Of a stretch of 64,000 nucleotides of DNA, positions 10,193-23,325 are shown in pieces (position 1 is the first letter of the stretch; each line of letters starts with the position of its first letter). The position numbers and the translations under genes are program-made. This DNA comes from Leptidea sinapis (lineage: Eukaryota > Arthropoda > Insecta > Lepidoptera > Pieridae): the NCBI RefSeq assembly GCF_905404315.1, contig NC_066283.1, forward strand, positions 8,742,001 through 8,806,000, in the 5' to 3' direction. The notes beneath the pieces were generated by a model. That model saw only the letters and a program-made list of their open reading frames with translations. It searched no databases and had not been told where the DNA came from.

Positions 10193-12174
10193 TTATAATA
10201 AATAATAAAAATAAAATACAAAAGTATTTAACATTAAGAGTAGTATATAATATTAAATAGAAACCCAGTGCCGTTGGGATTTGAAATGAAAATATTGTAA
10301 ATAAAATAAAAATATGTGCGCAGTCGAGGTAATTAGCTAATGCCTTGCTCTCCGCAAGACTTGTATACTCTTAATAAATGAGTCATGGTTTTTTAATTAA
10401 ATTTATAATTTTAATCGTATATCTTCCGTAGAAATATTAATGATAATAACCAGTAAATATTTGATATTTAAAACATTTTGATACGTAGAAATGTGGTGTT
10501 ATAATTTTTTTGCGACACTAAAACTAAGTTAATCTAAATCATCATTTAAAAAAGAATAACGATTAGTAATTATTTGAATAACGATTTAGAAACTATTTAC
10601 GTAAGTTCTGATCTATTATATATATTTTATATAACATGAGTAGATACTATAAGAGTAATTTTATATATTTTTATCATCCTACTGTTAGTATAAAAAATAA
10701 AAAGTATTTATCGAGTGATTTTTATGATGTTAGGATATAAAAGTTAATAAGTCATTTTTAATCATAAATGGTTCCAGAAAATAAAAAGTGCTCAAATATA
10801 CTAATAATAAGCTCAGTGTTTTTGTAATGTTTTTTTATGTTGTAATTATTAAATAACTTCCTTCCAGTAACTTGTGTAGAGAGTACTAAGGTTATCTTTA
10901 CCTTCAGTTTAGTATTTTTAAGGGTATTTGATATTTTTCCGCAAGTAATTTAAAATATTAAAGAAATTTCACTGAAAAAATAACCGATAATATATCTCTG
11001 AAACTATAAGACTTAAAACAGGAATATAGCAATATTCCTTTTTCTATGTAAAAATTAAAAAAGCGAGGGAGAACTAATCGAATAACTATTTCAGTAAATA
11101 TAGATATTATATTAATTATAAATCACAGTTCACTTACATTCGAAAATCTTGTGCGCTATTAAAAGCCTCAAACTATATTTTCACTATAGAATTAAACTTG
11201 TATAAAAATTACTTTGTCTATGTAAAATACTTTTACGCTATCGTAAAGTTACCGCCATTTTTTGCCGATGGTTCGAATAGGTCTGTCTGCCACGGCACGC
11301 GTGTAGCGACTGAAAGCATGTTTCAGTCACCAATTCAAACAGCCTTACCAACTTTTCATACTCGTTCATTCAACAAAACAGCCTTTATCAAGTCCACGTG
11401 TCAAGCAAAATCCGACTTTATTATCAAAGTGAATAAAACGATTTTTATAATACACCAACAAATTCTTAAGTCTTTCATTGTAGGCTTCAACTATTTATGT
11501 ACAAAAAGGGCATATGAGCAGTTTTACTGTTGTGAAAATAAGGACACTATTTTCCAGTAATAGAATTTAAATTCGAGTGTTTTGAAGCGATGGATTTCAT
11601 GATACAGAAATGTGATTTTCTTAAAAAAAAATCTTGATAGAAAGAGATGAATAGCGGTTTAACATCAAAAGGGGACGGCCTACGAGTTAAGAGGGGATAA
11701 TCTTAAGATATCTGAAGAATGCGTCAGAAACATTATCCTAAACATCTATATTATTTGTGAGAAAACAATGTATAGTATAGTACACTTGTATTCCAATAGA
11801 ATGAATAACTTAAAGCTAAACTGCATAGAAGCTCATTCATAAAACATTTGAAGTTGACTTACAGTTGACTCACAAAGATTCCGTCTCAAAGCGAAGTGTT
11901 TATTTTGTTAAAGAAGAAAGATCGTACGTACAACGGAACGCCATATGTCTGAGCATGAATAAAAGAAAAATATGTTGCACACTTTGAAAAGTTCAGTGAA
12001 TAATATTTATGTCCTAACATTTCCACTTCGCGTATTGCTGTACTTCAACGTGTTTTTCCTTATTTTTCCGTTACGCTGAAACATGGAATTAATTAATAAG
12101 TTAGACGTTTAAGAAATCTTATTAAAAATTATTGACTTATATTATTTTGACTGAGAATACCTTAAACTATGTAC
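10193..12174. other. Long AT-rich spacer
   Basis: Nothing recognisable across about 2 kb. A 120-codon frame at 11198-11560 opens on TTG rather than ATG and has no family signature. Its first ATG is 40 codons in. Confidence 0.5.
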
Positions 12175-12338
12175 ACGTCTAGATGGACTATGACAGCTGT
12201 GAAAACGTCGAAAAAAAATCCGTTTAGATTTAACCTCTATTGCACGCACACTAACATAAAGTGTCATACAAATCGCGAGTGTAAGACGTAGTTTGTCACG
12301 CACAATAAAGTAAAAAACCTTTCCCTGTTTTAAAATTC
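12175..12338 (+). mobile_element. MITE family M3, copy a (3' end lost)
   Basis: Starts CGTCTAGATGGACTATGACA and keeps the inner blocks AAAGTGTCATACAAAT and GAGTGTAAGACGTAG shared with copies at 31686, 57474 and 60231. The right terminal repeat is missing after about 12338. Confidence 0.65.
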
Positions 12339-13924
12339 ATGTATTAATTATTGTTTACTATAATAACAGACAGACAGAATACCATTTAGTTTTTTTTATT
12401 ACTATTGGTAAATTCTTATTTGATGGATTACTTTATAGTTTTATATGTAGTTCATATACTGTGGACAAGCCCAATTGCTATCCATTTAGTTATTTTATAC
12501 GAACAGAATTAAGTGCAGTAATAGTTTAACACAATAAGTAAGCTTTAAGTTATTTCAGTTATTTACTCTAAGTTGTTTTGCTTCATGTATTATTTGAAGA
12601 AAACTTCGTAATTATGGTATGATAAATCAAATTGTTTTAACTAAAAACTGACACTTTTATATAATATTTAATATAATAGGTACATAAATATAAATAAAAT
12701 AGCAGATAAATTAATATTTATTTTATTTAAAGCCAGAATAATGTTCTTTTTAAAATGTAGTGTAAGACGAAAGGCTATTTTTAAGTTATTTTAATTTAAA
12801 AAATGTACACTCAGTAATTCTCATTATACTATAGTTTTTCTACATCTTAACGGATTATTATATTTTGTTGTAATTTATTTTTTAATGACAATTTGACTGT
12901 AGTTGAGGTCAATATTTTTTTTTACCATGTAATTTTTTTTTTCTTTCTATCTTAAAAATGTGTAATTTTGATGCGGCGTGGCATTGTAATGTGTACGATG
13001 TATCACTTACCATTAACTGTACATCTTCTTCGTCTAAAATTTTAAATTTAATCATTACTGAAAGGAATTAAATCAAATCAAGTTGAGAGTACATCCCACC
13101 AATGAGTGCATCTCAAGTACCAATGGATATCATAAAAAGGCTGCAAATACTCTTGTCGTGTACAGTATGTTTCTTACTTAGGACCGTATGGGGAAGTTTT
13201 AATCTAATTCTTGTCTAACTTAAATATGGACTAAAATTGTACGTGTCAGTATTGACTTTGCATGAAGTAGCTTTTATTAAGAGAAAACAGCTTAAATTTA
13301 AACTTCTACAGCATAGATTTTTTTCTTCCGATACAATAAAACAATCCTCACATGAAACTGAGTGGAACTGCATTAAAAAAAATCATTAAAATTACTCACA
13401 TGAACATTTTATGAACAACTCGCGCTTAACCAAAATAAATACTACTCCAAAAGTTTTTCACAAAATAAGAGCAGATAAATCCTCAGACAGTTTTTTTGTA
13501 TCTCTTCTGGGTTAGGAATTAGGATCTCCCCATCCCAGTTAAAAATAAAACACCATACTAATATATTTATAATTAATTCCAAAAACAAGGTACCAAACTC
13601 CTTTTTTTTCTTCTTCGTCTTTTAGTCATAGGATTTTTATCATTTCAACATTTCCACCAGCGATTGTCACCCTCGCCTTGGGCTCAATGGTCCGCGGGTG
13701 AGAATGACCTACTTTTCTCCCTAGGTGCGTAATATACTATTTTTACGTTAGCCGTCAACAGATGAGTAAGGTTAATAACACATAACATGGCTGAGTTAAT
13801 TTTAACGATTTATTTGTGACACACTTATCCACAAAATCCAATTTCGGGCCAAATTATTATAGGGCCAAATTAGCTTATCCTACACATTAGTGTAAGTAAT
13901 GAGAACTTAGCTTTAGTTAGCAAA
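12339..13924. other. AT-rich spacer
   Basis: No gene or repeat recognised. A somewhat GC-richer patch near 13660-13735 was not identified. Confidence 0.45.
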
Positions 13925-14695
13925 ACCATGACACAAGGGGACGGAAGAAAATCACGCGTTAACAGGTTTAAGAAAACCCCCATTTTCCCCCTCTTCGAGA
14001 ACACTTCCCTTAAAGCCTCGCCTAGTATCGGAATACTGGGTCTCGAAATCTCGAGCGATTGCCAATTCCGTGGCCATCTGGAGGGCAAAGCCAAATTGGC
14101 TTCGAAGAAACTGGGCGTCATAAATAGAGCACGGCAATACTTCAAGCCGGCCCACATTCTAGCGCTCTACAAAGCGCAGGTCCGGCTTCACATGGAGTAT
14201 TGCTGTCATCTCTGGTCTGGCGCACCCCAGTATCAACTCGATCCATTTGACCGCGTGCAACGCAGAGCAGCTCGAATTGTCGGGGACCTAGCGCTCTGTG
14301 AATGGCTGGATCACTTGGCGTTGCGTAGAGACGTCGTTTCATTGTGTGTCTTCTACCGCATTTATCACGGGGAGTGTTCCGAAGAGCTGTTCAACCTGAT
14401 TGCTGCCGAATTTCACCTTCGCACGACACGCCACAAGTTACGATATCATCCCCACCATCTGGATATGTGGCGGTCCTCCACAGTGCGGTTTTCAAGGAGC
14501 TTTCTTCCTCGTACTACGAAGCTGTGGAATGAGTTTCCTTGTGCGGTGTTTCCGGGACGATACGACATGGGTACCTTCAAAAAATGCTCTTGTGATTCCT
14601 CTGGTGTTGCAAGAGAGTGTGGGCGGCGGTGATCACTTAACACCAGGTGACCCGTATGCTCGTTTGTCCTCCTATTCCATAAAAAAAAGGTTTAT
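13925..14695 (+). pseudogene. LINE family E ORF2 C-terminal half, copy E3
   Basis: Longest open frame in the window (13928-14632, 234 codons). It is the post-RT part of a Jockey-like non-LTR retrotransposon. Landmarks in order: PLFENTSLKASPSIGILGLE, then LGVINRARQYFKPAHILALY, then HMEYCCHLWSGAPQY, DRVQRRAARIVGD, YHPHHLDMWRS and TKLWNEF. The protein then jumps from MGTFKK to CSCDSSGVARECGRR, an in-frame loss of about ten residues relative to copy E2. The RT palm and endonuclease are absent, as expected for 5' truncation, so the leading ATG is not a native start. A 3' UTR with GGTGATCACTTAACACCAGG and a CCATA(n) tail ends at about 14690. The clean frame suggests a fairly young insertion. Confidence 0.85.
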
Positions 14696-15214
14696 ATGTT
14701 GGTTTTAGTCACAATATAAATATTATTAAATTAATTAAGTATTATTTTAATATTTATCGGAACTAAACGAAATTAACAGATAAGCTAATTCAATAAATTT
14801 TCTAAAATCAGTTTGGCTTAGAAACAGTAGTTATTTCTGGAAGTATGTTTGGTTATGTAGCAAATATTTAAACTCATTCACAATAAATATTACAAAGAAA
14901 CAGAATAACGAACTAGTAGTAAAATCCAGATAGTAGAAGAAAGAAAAGATCAAGGTTATTTATACCAAAAAATACCAAACCCAGGAAATCTTTTTTAATA
15001 TGATTAATGTTAGTACCAGCCACTGAGTACTTTATTTTTTGAATTTTGATTGAATCAGGCTGTACCGTTACGCTCGGCTATGTAATGATCGTTCGGGTAG
15101 AGTCAGCTCGAGCCGAGGTTGGTTAAAAAATTCGATGTCTTTTTCTCAACACGTTTCTGAAGTCATCGAAGAAAACGAATACTCTGTAATCTGCGCATCG
15201 CTTATACTACGCTC
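14696..15214. other. AT-rich spacer
   Basis: No feature recognised. A GC-richer stretch at about 15055-15120 was not identified. Confidence 0.4.
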
Positions 15215-15510
15215 ACCAGTGGGAGGCTCCGTTGCACCGGATGCCGGGTAGATTATGGGTACCACAACGGCGCCTTTTTCAGCCATGAAGCAGTAATATG
15301 TAAACATTACTGTGTTTAGGTCTGAAGGGTGCCGTAGCTAGTTAAATTACTGGGCAAATGATACTTGACATTTAATGTATCAAGGCGACGAGCGCAGTTA
15401 TAGTTCCGCTCAGAATTTATGAGTTTTTCAATTATCTTGAGCACTGCATTGAAATGTTCAGGGCGTATCAATTACCATCAGTCTCGACCATTACTTTCAT
15501 AAAAAAAAAA
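15215..15510 (+). mobile_element. Family A SINE-like retroposon, copy A3
   Basis: Opposite orientation to A1 and A2. It begins CCAGTGGGAGGCTCC and ends CTTTCATA(n), so the poly(A) tail is on the plus strand. The hairpin 1 arms are partly eroded. Confidence 0.75.
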
Positions 15511-15942
15511 CTAAATCATTTTATAATACCAAAGCAACTAAAGCTAAAATTCCACAACAATTCCCACCAAATTAAAACTTTACATCAAATCCTTCGCTAG
15601 ATCTTTCTGACCGTATATCATTTCCACAATAGTAATTTAAAAGGCCGCCGTTTGACCCTAAATTTGAGCGATACATTATGGTTTACTTTGTCGTTTATGA
15701 GGGGTGCTGTAGACTTGCCCGTGTATGGAACATGTGTAACAGATTGTTGCAATAAGGGAGATTGTCATTTTTATGAACGGGCGTCGACTAAAGTATTCGT
15801 AAGTAGCAAGCTGCTCGTCGTCAGGCGTCGCTTAACTCAAATCACCTTTCTCTTCAACAGAAAACATATTCAGTGACTTTTAAATTTTGCTGACATTATA
15901 ATATCTCACAAAATTTCAATATGACGTAAATTTTTCAAATAA
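15511..15942. other. Spacer
   Basis: No feature recognised. The ORF at 15652-15876 has no supporting signature. Confidence 0.4.
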
Positions 15943-16261
15943 TACTAGCTGACCCAGCAAACGTTGTATTGCCGATATTAAAATCGCGATACAAAAGTAA
16001 CTGTTGATCGTAGATGGGTTAAAATTTGAAGTTATATGTATTTTTTTGTGTTGACTCATAATCAAACAAAATAAAAAAAATGTAAAAAAAATTTAAAAAA
16101 AATCGTGTCGACCACCCTTAACATTTAGGGGCATGAAAAATAGATGTTGTCAGATTCTCAGACCTACCCAATATGCACTCCAAAATTCAGGAGAATCGGT
16201 CAAGCCGTTTCGGAGGAGTTCAAAGTTTAACACCATCACACGAGAATTTTATATATTAGAT
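15943..16261 (-). mobile_element. Helitron-like non-autonomous element, copy K1
   Basis: Read on the minus strand it starts with TATATATAAAATTCTCGTGT, carries CGGCTTGACCGATTC, and ends GCTGGGTCAGCTAGT. Copy K2 at 34499-34816 aligns over the whole length. The CTAGT 3' end and absence of inverted repeats or duplicated target sites fit a Helitron-type element. No Rep or helicase coding is present. Confidence 0.65.
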
Positions 16262-16844
16262 ATTATTTATAGACTAACCGCCAGTTGTAGAAAGCAAATA
16301 TTAAAACATTTTTTTTTTTGAAAATATATTGAATCTGGCAAGAGATAATAAATAGAGGAATTTAATTGAATTTTGAAATGTTAGTATTGAGCATTTTAAA
16401 CGAATTCGTTCTTATTTTAATGAATGCGATGGGTTGGAATAAGACACGAATTAAGTAATTATTCAGAAACAATTCTGAAATTTTAGCGATCTGCTTAAGA
16501 TATTCAATGTCACTAATAAAAAGAACTACTGACTTGTTTGCTTGCTTGTTTGAGAAATAATTATTATTTTAAGAAAATGGAGGAATCAACAGAAAAGCAA
16601 CAAAAAGATAAAGGAAAGGAAACGCTATACAAAAAGAAGACCACAATGCGCAAGTAAAAGGCATAATAGACATTGAAGGACAGCATCTTACCTAAAATAT
16701 TAAATGCAGAACATTGAACATTTTATTCAAATACGTATCTCATCTGCTGTGATACATTCACGGCAAAGTAACACAATCCTTTTATAATTCATATATTTTA
16801 ATCATATTCTTAAGCCATCAACAATATTAACTTTTCACTTTTCA
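16262..16844. other. AT-rich spacer
   Basis: No feature recognised. An A-rich stretch at 16570-16660 has short Lys/Glu-rich chance frames. Confidence 0.45.
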
Positions 16845-17154
16845 TTTTTTTTCAATGAGGGCAGGTCACGAGCCGGACGTTCAACTGATGGTAATTGACA
16901 CGCCCTGCCCATTACAATACTGTGCCGTTCAAGATTCTTGAAAATCCATAAAAATCTGAGCGGCACTACAATTGCCCTCGTCTCCCTGAGACATAAGATG
17001 TTAAGTCTCGTTTGCCCAGTTATTTCACTAGCTACGGCGCCTTTCAGACCGAAACACAATAATGCTTACACATTACTGCTTCATGGCAGAAATATGCGCC
17101 GTTGTGGTACCCATAATCTAGCCGGCATCTTGTGCAAAGGAGCCTCCCACTGGT
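16845..17154 (-). mobile_element. Family A SINE-like retroposon, copy A4
   Basis: Full-length copy with the T-run at the left and GGAGCCTCCCACTGG at the right. Hairpin 1 (GTGCCGTTCAAG with CTGAGCGGCAC) has mismatches. The ACGGCGCC/GGCGCCGT-type pair is visible at about 17034 and 17097 with one mismatch. Confidence 0.78.
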
Positions 17155-19880
17155 ATTTTCAATGTGACTTATAGACTGATGAGAAATATTAATACATTTC
17201 TACTATGTAATATTACCTGCACTACACTTCTTGAAAGTCTTTAGTATAAAAGCAACTGCGAGTAAAACAAAAAATACCTTTCACATTTATCTTCGAGCGG
17301 CGTGTCCGGTGTGAACTGAATCCAGAAGTTAATTTCACGGGGTATTTCTTCCAACATGCGAAACGTCTGTAGTTTAACAATTTATTGGAATAAGAAGCGA
17401 ATTAAGTCATTTTTCGGAAAGAGATTCGTAATTGAAACGAAGAACTTTAATCTCATTAATGAATAGAACTACTGGGTTGTTCATTGATAAATTGGACGTA
17501 GTTAAGCAGAAAGGACTCACACAAAAGCACTTTTGAGTTATAGACATTTGAAATTTCAGCTCTAAATAATCTTCCATATTAATATCCAAAAAAAAAAACA
17601 GTTTCCGTGTACATTTTAAAAATAGGGCTTTCACTACGTGACAGATTCGACCTTCAGGAGTACGATGGCATACTTAACTCTATTTTGACCACAGTGTGGT
17701 TTGAGTCCGTTCTGCTTCACTACGTCCAATTGTTTATATTTATCGAAAAAAGAATAAATGTATGAAAATTTTATCGTCCAATATGTCATAGAAAAGTATT
17801 TTAAAGAACAATAATATATGTTTTTGTAATATTATATTTTTGTTATTGATTTACAAGGAAACTACAACAACAGTCTGGACAATAGAACAATACAATGGAC
17901 TTCATAAGCACAGACAAACTTTCCTTATACACTATAAACCAGATAAAACATCCTATCACTCAAAGAGAATCTTGAAGCTGTGTTATTTGCACTTTGAATA
18001 TGTTGTTTGACTCAACTGGCAGCTACCACGTTGGGGTTAGGCTTGTTAGAATCTTGATACAAAACAAGAGACTCGTAGACTCGACAAGTCTATTTTATTC
18101 ATATTTATTCTTAATTTGCTTAACTTTTCAAACTTTTTTACATAGATTCGTGTGAACCGCTGTTTAAAGAATTACGTATTCCCTGCTTCCATTTCCCTGT
18201 ATGTATGTACACGAAATATGTATCTTTGTGAAAGAACATGACCATTTATTTACAAAAGCAAGAGATATTTATCCGAGAAATACAAGTATATATTAATTCT
18301 AGTCTTTAAATAATGACATTTAAAAATAATAAAAAAAAATTTTAATAGTTAATAATAATTTTGCATGCCAGAACTAGTTGATAACATTGATACATTAAAA
18401 CTATTCACACCCATTGTTACATGTTTTCTAGCAAAATAACGGATTTATTTATTTATTCATTTATAATAACTGATAATTTCTTTTAAAAAAGATTTTATAA
18501 GAATGTAAGAGTAATTCTTTTGCTTTGTATGTATATATATTATATTTTTCGTATCTCGGAATCGGCTTAAACGACTTGAATATATAATTTCCTACATTGA
18601 TGTTTTGCGGGTCGAATAAACGGCCTAGATCTCATCTTAAAATTTACTGCGCAGAAGTTTTTTAGGGGCGAAAATCGTTCCAGGTTATATATGAAAAGAC
18701 GACCATACTCGTTGATGATGACATTTCGAATTTTACGATTAACTGTTTAAAGGGTACCTATATTATTGTTATGATAGGTACCGTCCAGCGTAAAGGAATC
18801 TCGAATTTGAATTTGCTGTTTTTTTAACAAGGTTGATAAAACAACTTATTTTGTGAACATCTTATCTATTTATTTATTTAGAACACTCGAGAGTAATCTT
18901 TACTTTAATTTAATATAGGTTGCCAATTTTGATCATTGAGTAATTGAGCGATAAAGTGAACATTCATTGCGATTTCTGTAATAATGTGAAACGAGTTATT
19001 GGTACATAGTAAGAAGTATGTAACTAACTACAGCGAAGTATAATAAATTATTTAATGTGTAATGGAGTTTTCCAGGCCCTGTACTCTTAACATTTAGTAA
19101 TATTTTAGATAGATTGTGAAAAAAATTTTTAAATTAATTGCACACATGATTTGAGCTCCATCCCATGTCGTTCTATTTCATTAAATTACACAAATATTTG
19201 TATTGCAAATTTCATTCATTCAAAAGATATAGTAGAATCATTTCCCGAGGTATTTTTTGGGGCCCGAGCCCAGCGAGGGCGGCTATAGTCCGAGTAGGAA
19301 TTGATTCTTTTACCCGCGTTAAACACTTTACTTTTCATTTCGAACATGGGGAAAATAAAACAAGTTGTTTATCTAAACTATTTATTGATAATATATCATA
19401 ATATTAGTAGTACCTATTTAAAATTAATTGTAAAATTAGGACAATTTATGTCGACTTTTTAAATTTTAAAAATGGAACTCACCGCGTAAATGATGCTGCT
19501 TATTCCGCTCAAAGAAGTTTGCGCTAAGTTCACACTGGCTGTTTAGAAAGTCACATGGCCGCAGCATTTTATTTTAATTAGTTATTTTTACTTAAAACTC
19601 TTCACAGCTGAAAGCAGTTCGGTGGGAAGTAATTTGTATGCGTTTTTCCCTATCTATAGAGGGCAGCAGCATTTTCCCCCCAATAATCAGACCATGACAA
19701 TATTATTTTCCGAGTATGAGAAATGAAAAATTCTTTGTTTATAAGGAAGTTCTATTATTAAAATAAATACAATCAAGATATTATTTGAAGTAAAGTAACT
19801 TATACTTTAATTTGTTTCTGCACCATATCATTAGTTTCTTGTATAGCTTTAAGAATTCAAATTTAATTTTATAATTTTTA
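17155..19880. other. Long AT-rich spacer
   Basis: About 2.7 kb with no recognised gene or repeat. A small GC-rich island at 19250-19295 (GGGGCCCGAGCCCAGCG) is unidentified. Confidence 0.45.
18753..18782. repeat. Perfect 9-bp inverted repeat
   Basis: GGTACCTAT and ATAGGTACC are separated by 12 nt. No T-run or gene context gives it a role. Confidence 0.5.
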
Positions 19881-20041
19881 AATATCTCCGAATAAGAAAT
19901 ACGAGAAAATCGAATGACATTATTTCCTGTAACCCGCGCTGCAGTTACTTGAAATATAATTCCGAGGTGTTCGCTAACTACAGGTAACACATAAATTCAA
20001 ACAGCGATAGCAATGGCCTACTGCTGCTTGGCTATGATTTC
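19881..20041. repeat. Family J repeat, copy 1
   Basis: About 161 bp, matched in reverse complement by 50179-50339. Shared blocks include ATTTCCTGTAACCCGC, TTCCGAGGTGTTCGCTAACT and AAACAGCGATAGCAATGG. Noncoding and of unknown class. Confidence 0.7.
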
Positions 20042-20379
20042 CTGCAAATCTATTTTTGTAATGGTTTTAAAATTATAACTACATACAAGATTGTATAAAA
20101 TTATTTTCAATACAATATTATTTCAATATATTTTAGCCTTCAATGTATGATTTAAATTAAAAGCGTGCTATAAATAATTCTGGTGTTTTGTTTTTGTATA
20201 AATATCTGGGATTTAATTGAAGTTCTGTACATATATTTGAAGCTATTAACATAATGTAAGATAACACGCCATGTATGTTTGCTATTTTACTTCAAAATTA
20301 TAATATTGAACAAAATATAACAGAAGAAAATGAGTATGTATTATATTCTACAATATTATAAATATTATATACATAATCT

Positions 20380-20735
20380 TAACATATACAAATTACGTGA
20401 CACGTTGTTTGTCCGCGATGGACTCCTAAACTAATGAACGGATTTAAATAGGGATTACTTCATGGAGTGCAGTTAGTAGTCCAACTAGAGAGATAGGATA
20501 GTTTTTATTTCGATTTAGGACCCCTAATTATTTTTATTTCCAATATTTGTTTTGTATGGACATATTTTCTGTGAGATAATTAATTGACGCACGGTTTGAC
20601 AGTTCTGCTGTGATTCAATTTCATTATAACAACAGGGATCATTAATCCTTGATGTTTTGAAATATTATTGGTGAATTCCTATAAAACAGTATTTTTTTTA
20701 TTATCTAGAGAACAACGTATGTCGGGTCAGCTAGT
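20380..20735 (+). mobile_element. Helitron-like element, copy K5
   Basis: Ends AACAACGTATGTCGGGTCAG followed by CTAGT. The interior ATTGACGCACGGTTTGACAG block is shared with copy K6 at 52145-52503. The 5' boundary is uncertain. Confidence 0.6.
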
Positions 20736-22607
20736 ATTATCTATATATAATTCTTCAATTTCATAAACTTTGCAGTTATCGTATGAACAGCATGCTCTGC
20801 AGTAAATTAATACATATGAGCTGAATTTCACATTTTAATTATTATTCATAATGACATACGTACCAGTAGTAGTTGTATGAGAAACATTCTGTTACGAGTA
20901 TTAAATGTCTAAGGTATTTCAAAAGTCGTTGTTTTAAAATTTGAAATGAACTGAAATGAAATTATTTAATTTGTTTAGGAATAAGTTATGTCCAGATCTT
21001 AAATATTACAATGTGTCCTCTATCCAGCTTAAATTAAAAGCATGCACCAACTTAACACTTATTTAAATATTCATATTATTGAAAGAATATATTTTTTTCT
21101 CTCAAATATTTTTCCAGGTCATGTTATTTCTTCTGGCTAGTTTGTCTGTGTGAATTGTGTTCTTGATTTTCGTGATTTGTATTCCAAGTTATATAGAGTT
21201 CTGTACGTATTCAATGGGTGTGTTGTTTTTTGACATGTGTTTTTAAAGACATTAATATGCTTAATCGTGGATTACGTATTAAGACGACTTAAGACTACCC
21301 GTCTTAATGAAACAGTACACAATTTTACTTCACTAATTAGTACTGGGCACTGTTAATATTTTCTTTCGTGTATACAGCATGCATTTTAGCACTAGTAGTG
21401 TTATACTTTTTTTTTTATTTGAAATTATAACTGATATGTTATGTTTATAGGTATAGAACAAAATTATTTTTCTGTAAAGATTTTAAGTCTCGGATTACTA
21501 ACATACACATTAAGCTTCAAACTTAGCTAATCATAACTAACTTCTACGAACTTATTATATTTTATATTTTTTAACAAATTTAAAGCATGTTTTGGAGAAA
21601 TTTTTCGCCTATTTTGACCCACTTAATATTTTTTTCTGGCCTAACTTGCGGTTCTGTGTCCCATTATATTATAAACAAAAAAAAAACATGTCTGACATGA
21701 AATTTTAATCTAGACAGTCCAATGTTTCAATTCTTGTAATAAATTTTTAAAAAAATATGCAGAACTTGAATATTTATCAATATTTGATGAAAATTATTTA
21801 AATCTACAACTGTAATTATTGTGGGGGATTCCATTGTAATGCGGAGCAGTCTTGTAAGGCCCGTTATATAAATTTCTATGATTTATCTATACTATGATGT
21901 GTTAAGTGAAAACATATTAAAATTTTACTCGTGTATTGACGTACAATAAACAAATAGCGATTATGACCACGCAAAAAATTGTCTGAAGCTAAAATCGACT
22001 TAAGCGTCTATTTTTCGTTCAAATGTGTTTTGACCGAGCTTTAAATACAATGCCACGCAATGACAAAGTGTTGAGTGAAAATCTATCCAAATAACAGCAT
22101 ATCCAAACTTGAAAAAGATGGATTGTCGTATTTCATGTCATAACATAATCATGTAATTAACTTTAAGTTTTTAATCATTTTGCTAAATAATTACATTTCA
22201 ATTGCAAAAACTAAATACACAGCCAATTCCGGCGAAACAGACGTCTCTTTCGCACATTTTGGACCATCATGAGCGTATACAATAGACTTTGAAGATTACC
22301 ACAGGGAAATAAGGTATAACCTTGAATTAATGTTTTAATGTTATGTGTATGTCTGTTAATGTTAAAACTCAATATGCATATACAACGCCTGTTGTTGAAC
22401 AATTGTTACTTATAGTACAACAGTGGCCGTGTGTCGTAAAGTTAGCCTACATGTAACTATTGTACAAAAATGTTGCTCATATATTTCGACGTATCTTTCC
22501 TGATTTGCAATACTATTGGTTGTATAACAAACGCATTATTTGGAAATATTTAATTTTCCAAGTTTATTAAGCTTATTTAATTTTCTGTTTACAGTCCGAG
22601 AACTTGG
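20736..22607. other. Long AT-rich spacer
   Basis: No gene, RNA or repeat recognised. Confidence 0.5.
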
Positions 22608-22735
22608 TTCAAGTAGCCCTTATTAATTTTAATGATCATTCTAAAATATAGCTGAGAATGCCTCTTATCGTACGTAAGAGTACTTTTTAAAGGTCCAGTG
22701 CTTTGTGGGTACCTCTCGACTTAATATGCTGTAAA
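22608..22735 (+). repeat. Family L repeat, copy 1
   Basis: Aligns with the reverse complement of 43565-43690: TTCAAGTAGCCCTTATTAA, ATGCCTCTTATCGT, then AAAGGTCCAGTGCTT and GTGGGTACCTCTCGACTTAA. Noncoding. Confidence 0.65.
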
Positions 22736-22969
22736 CCTTATGATAAACGATCTTTTATTTCCTTTCTTAGTGATCTTTTATTCCGTCCATGTATTGTTAT
22801 CCATTTATTCGATATTTTTTAACTGGTTTTAAGTAATGACACAGGTAAACTCATTGAAAGATAAGTCGCAACGGTTCGTTGATTCGATTCCAACTTAACG
22901 AAAAAAGTGGACTTATTGCGTTTTATTTAAGACTGGAGTATGGAAAGGTATTTTATTACAGACCCAATT

Positions 22970-23325
22970 CTTAGTGAACAGCTCGATCACTTGGCGTTAC
23001 ATAGAGACTAGAGACGTGCGTCGCCATTGTTTGTCTTCTACCACAATTATCACGGGGAGCGTTCCGAAGAGCTGTTTCACCTGATTCCTGCCGCCGTTTT
23101 TCACTTCGCACGATACACCACAAATTAGGATGTAATTCCCACAGTCTGGATGTGCGGCGGTCTTTCACAATGTCGTTTTAAGGAACTTACTTTCACGTAC
23201 TACAAAGCTGTGGAATGAACTTCCTTGTACGTTGTTTCCAGGACCTTTAACGTGGGCGGAGGTGATCTCTTAACACCAGGTGAACCGTACGCTCTTTTGT
23301 CCTCCTTTTCCATAAAAAAAGTAGT
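22970..23325 (+). pseudogene. LINE family E 3' end, copy E4 (decayed)
   Basis: DNA alignment to 14290-14690 is clear: GATCACTTGGCGTTACATAG, TATCACGGGGAGCGTTCCGA, then TACTACAAAGCTGTGGAATG and the CCATA(n) tail. Translation is broken by frameshifts and stops, and the MGTFKK..YTFLKGRQR segment is deleted between the CAGGACC and GGGCGGAGGTGATC blocks. 5'-truncated and inactive. Confidence 0.75.

Noticed and set aside
11198..11560. 120-codon ORF as a gene
   Set aside because: It opens on TTG, has no in-frame ATG for 40 codons, no recognised family and AT-background composition.
13952..14342. Minus-strand ORFs opposite LINE copy E3
   Set aside because: They are shadows of the plus-strand LINE frame, whose translation has clear family motifs.
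18753..18782. Transcription terminator
   Set aside because: Although the hairpin is perfect, no gene ends beside it and the context is eukaryotic.
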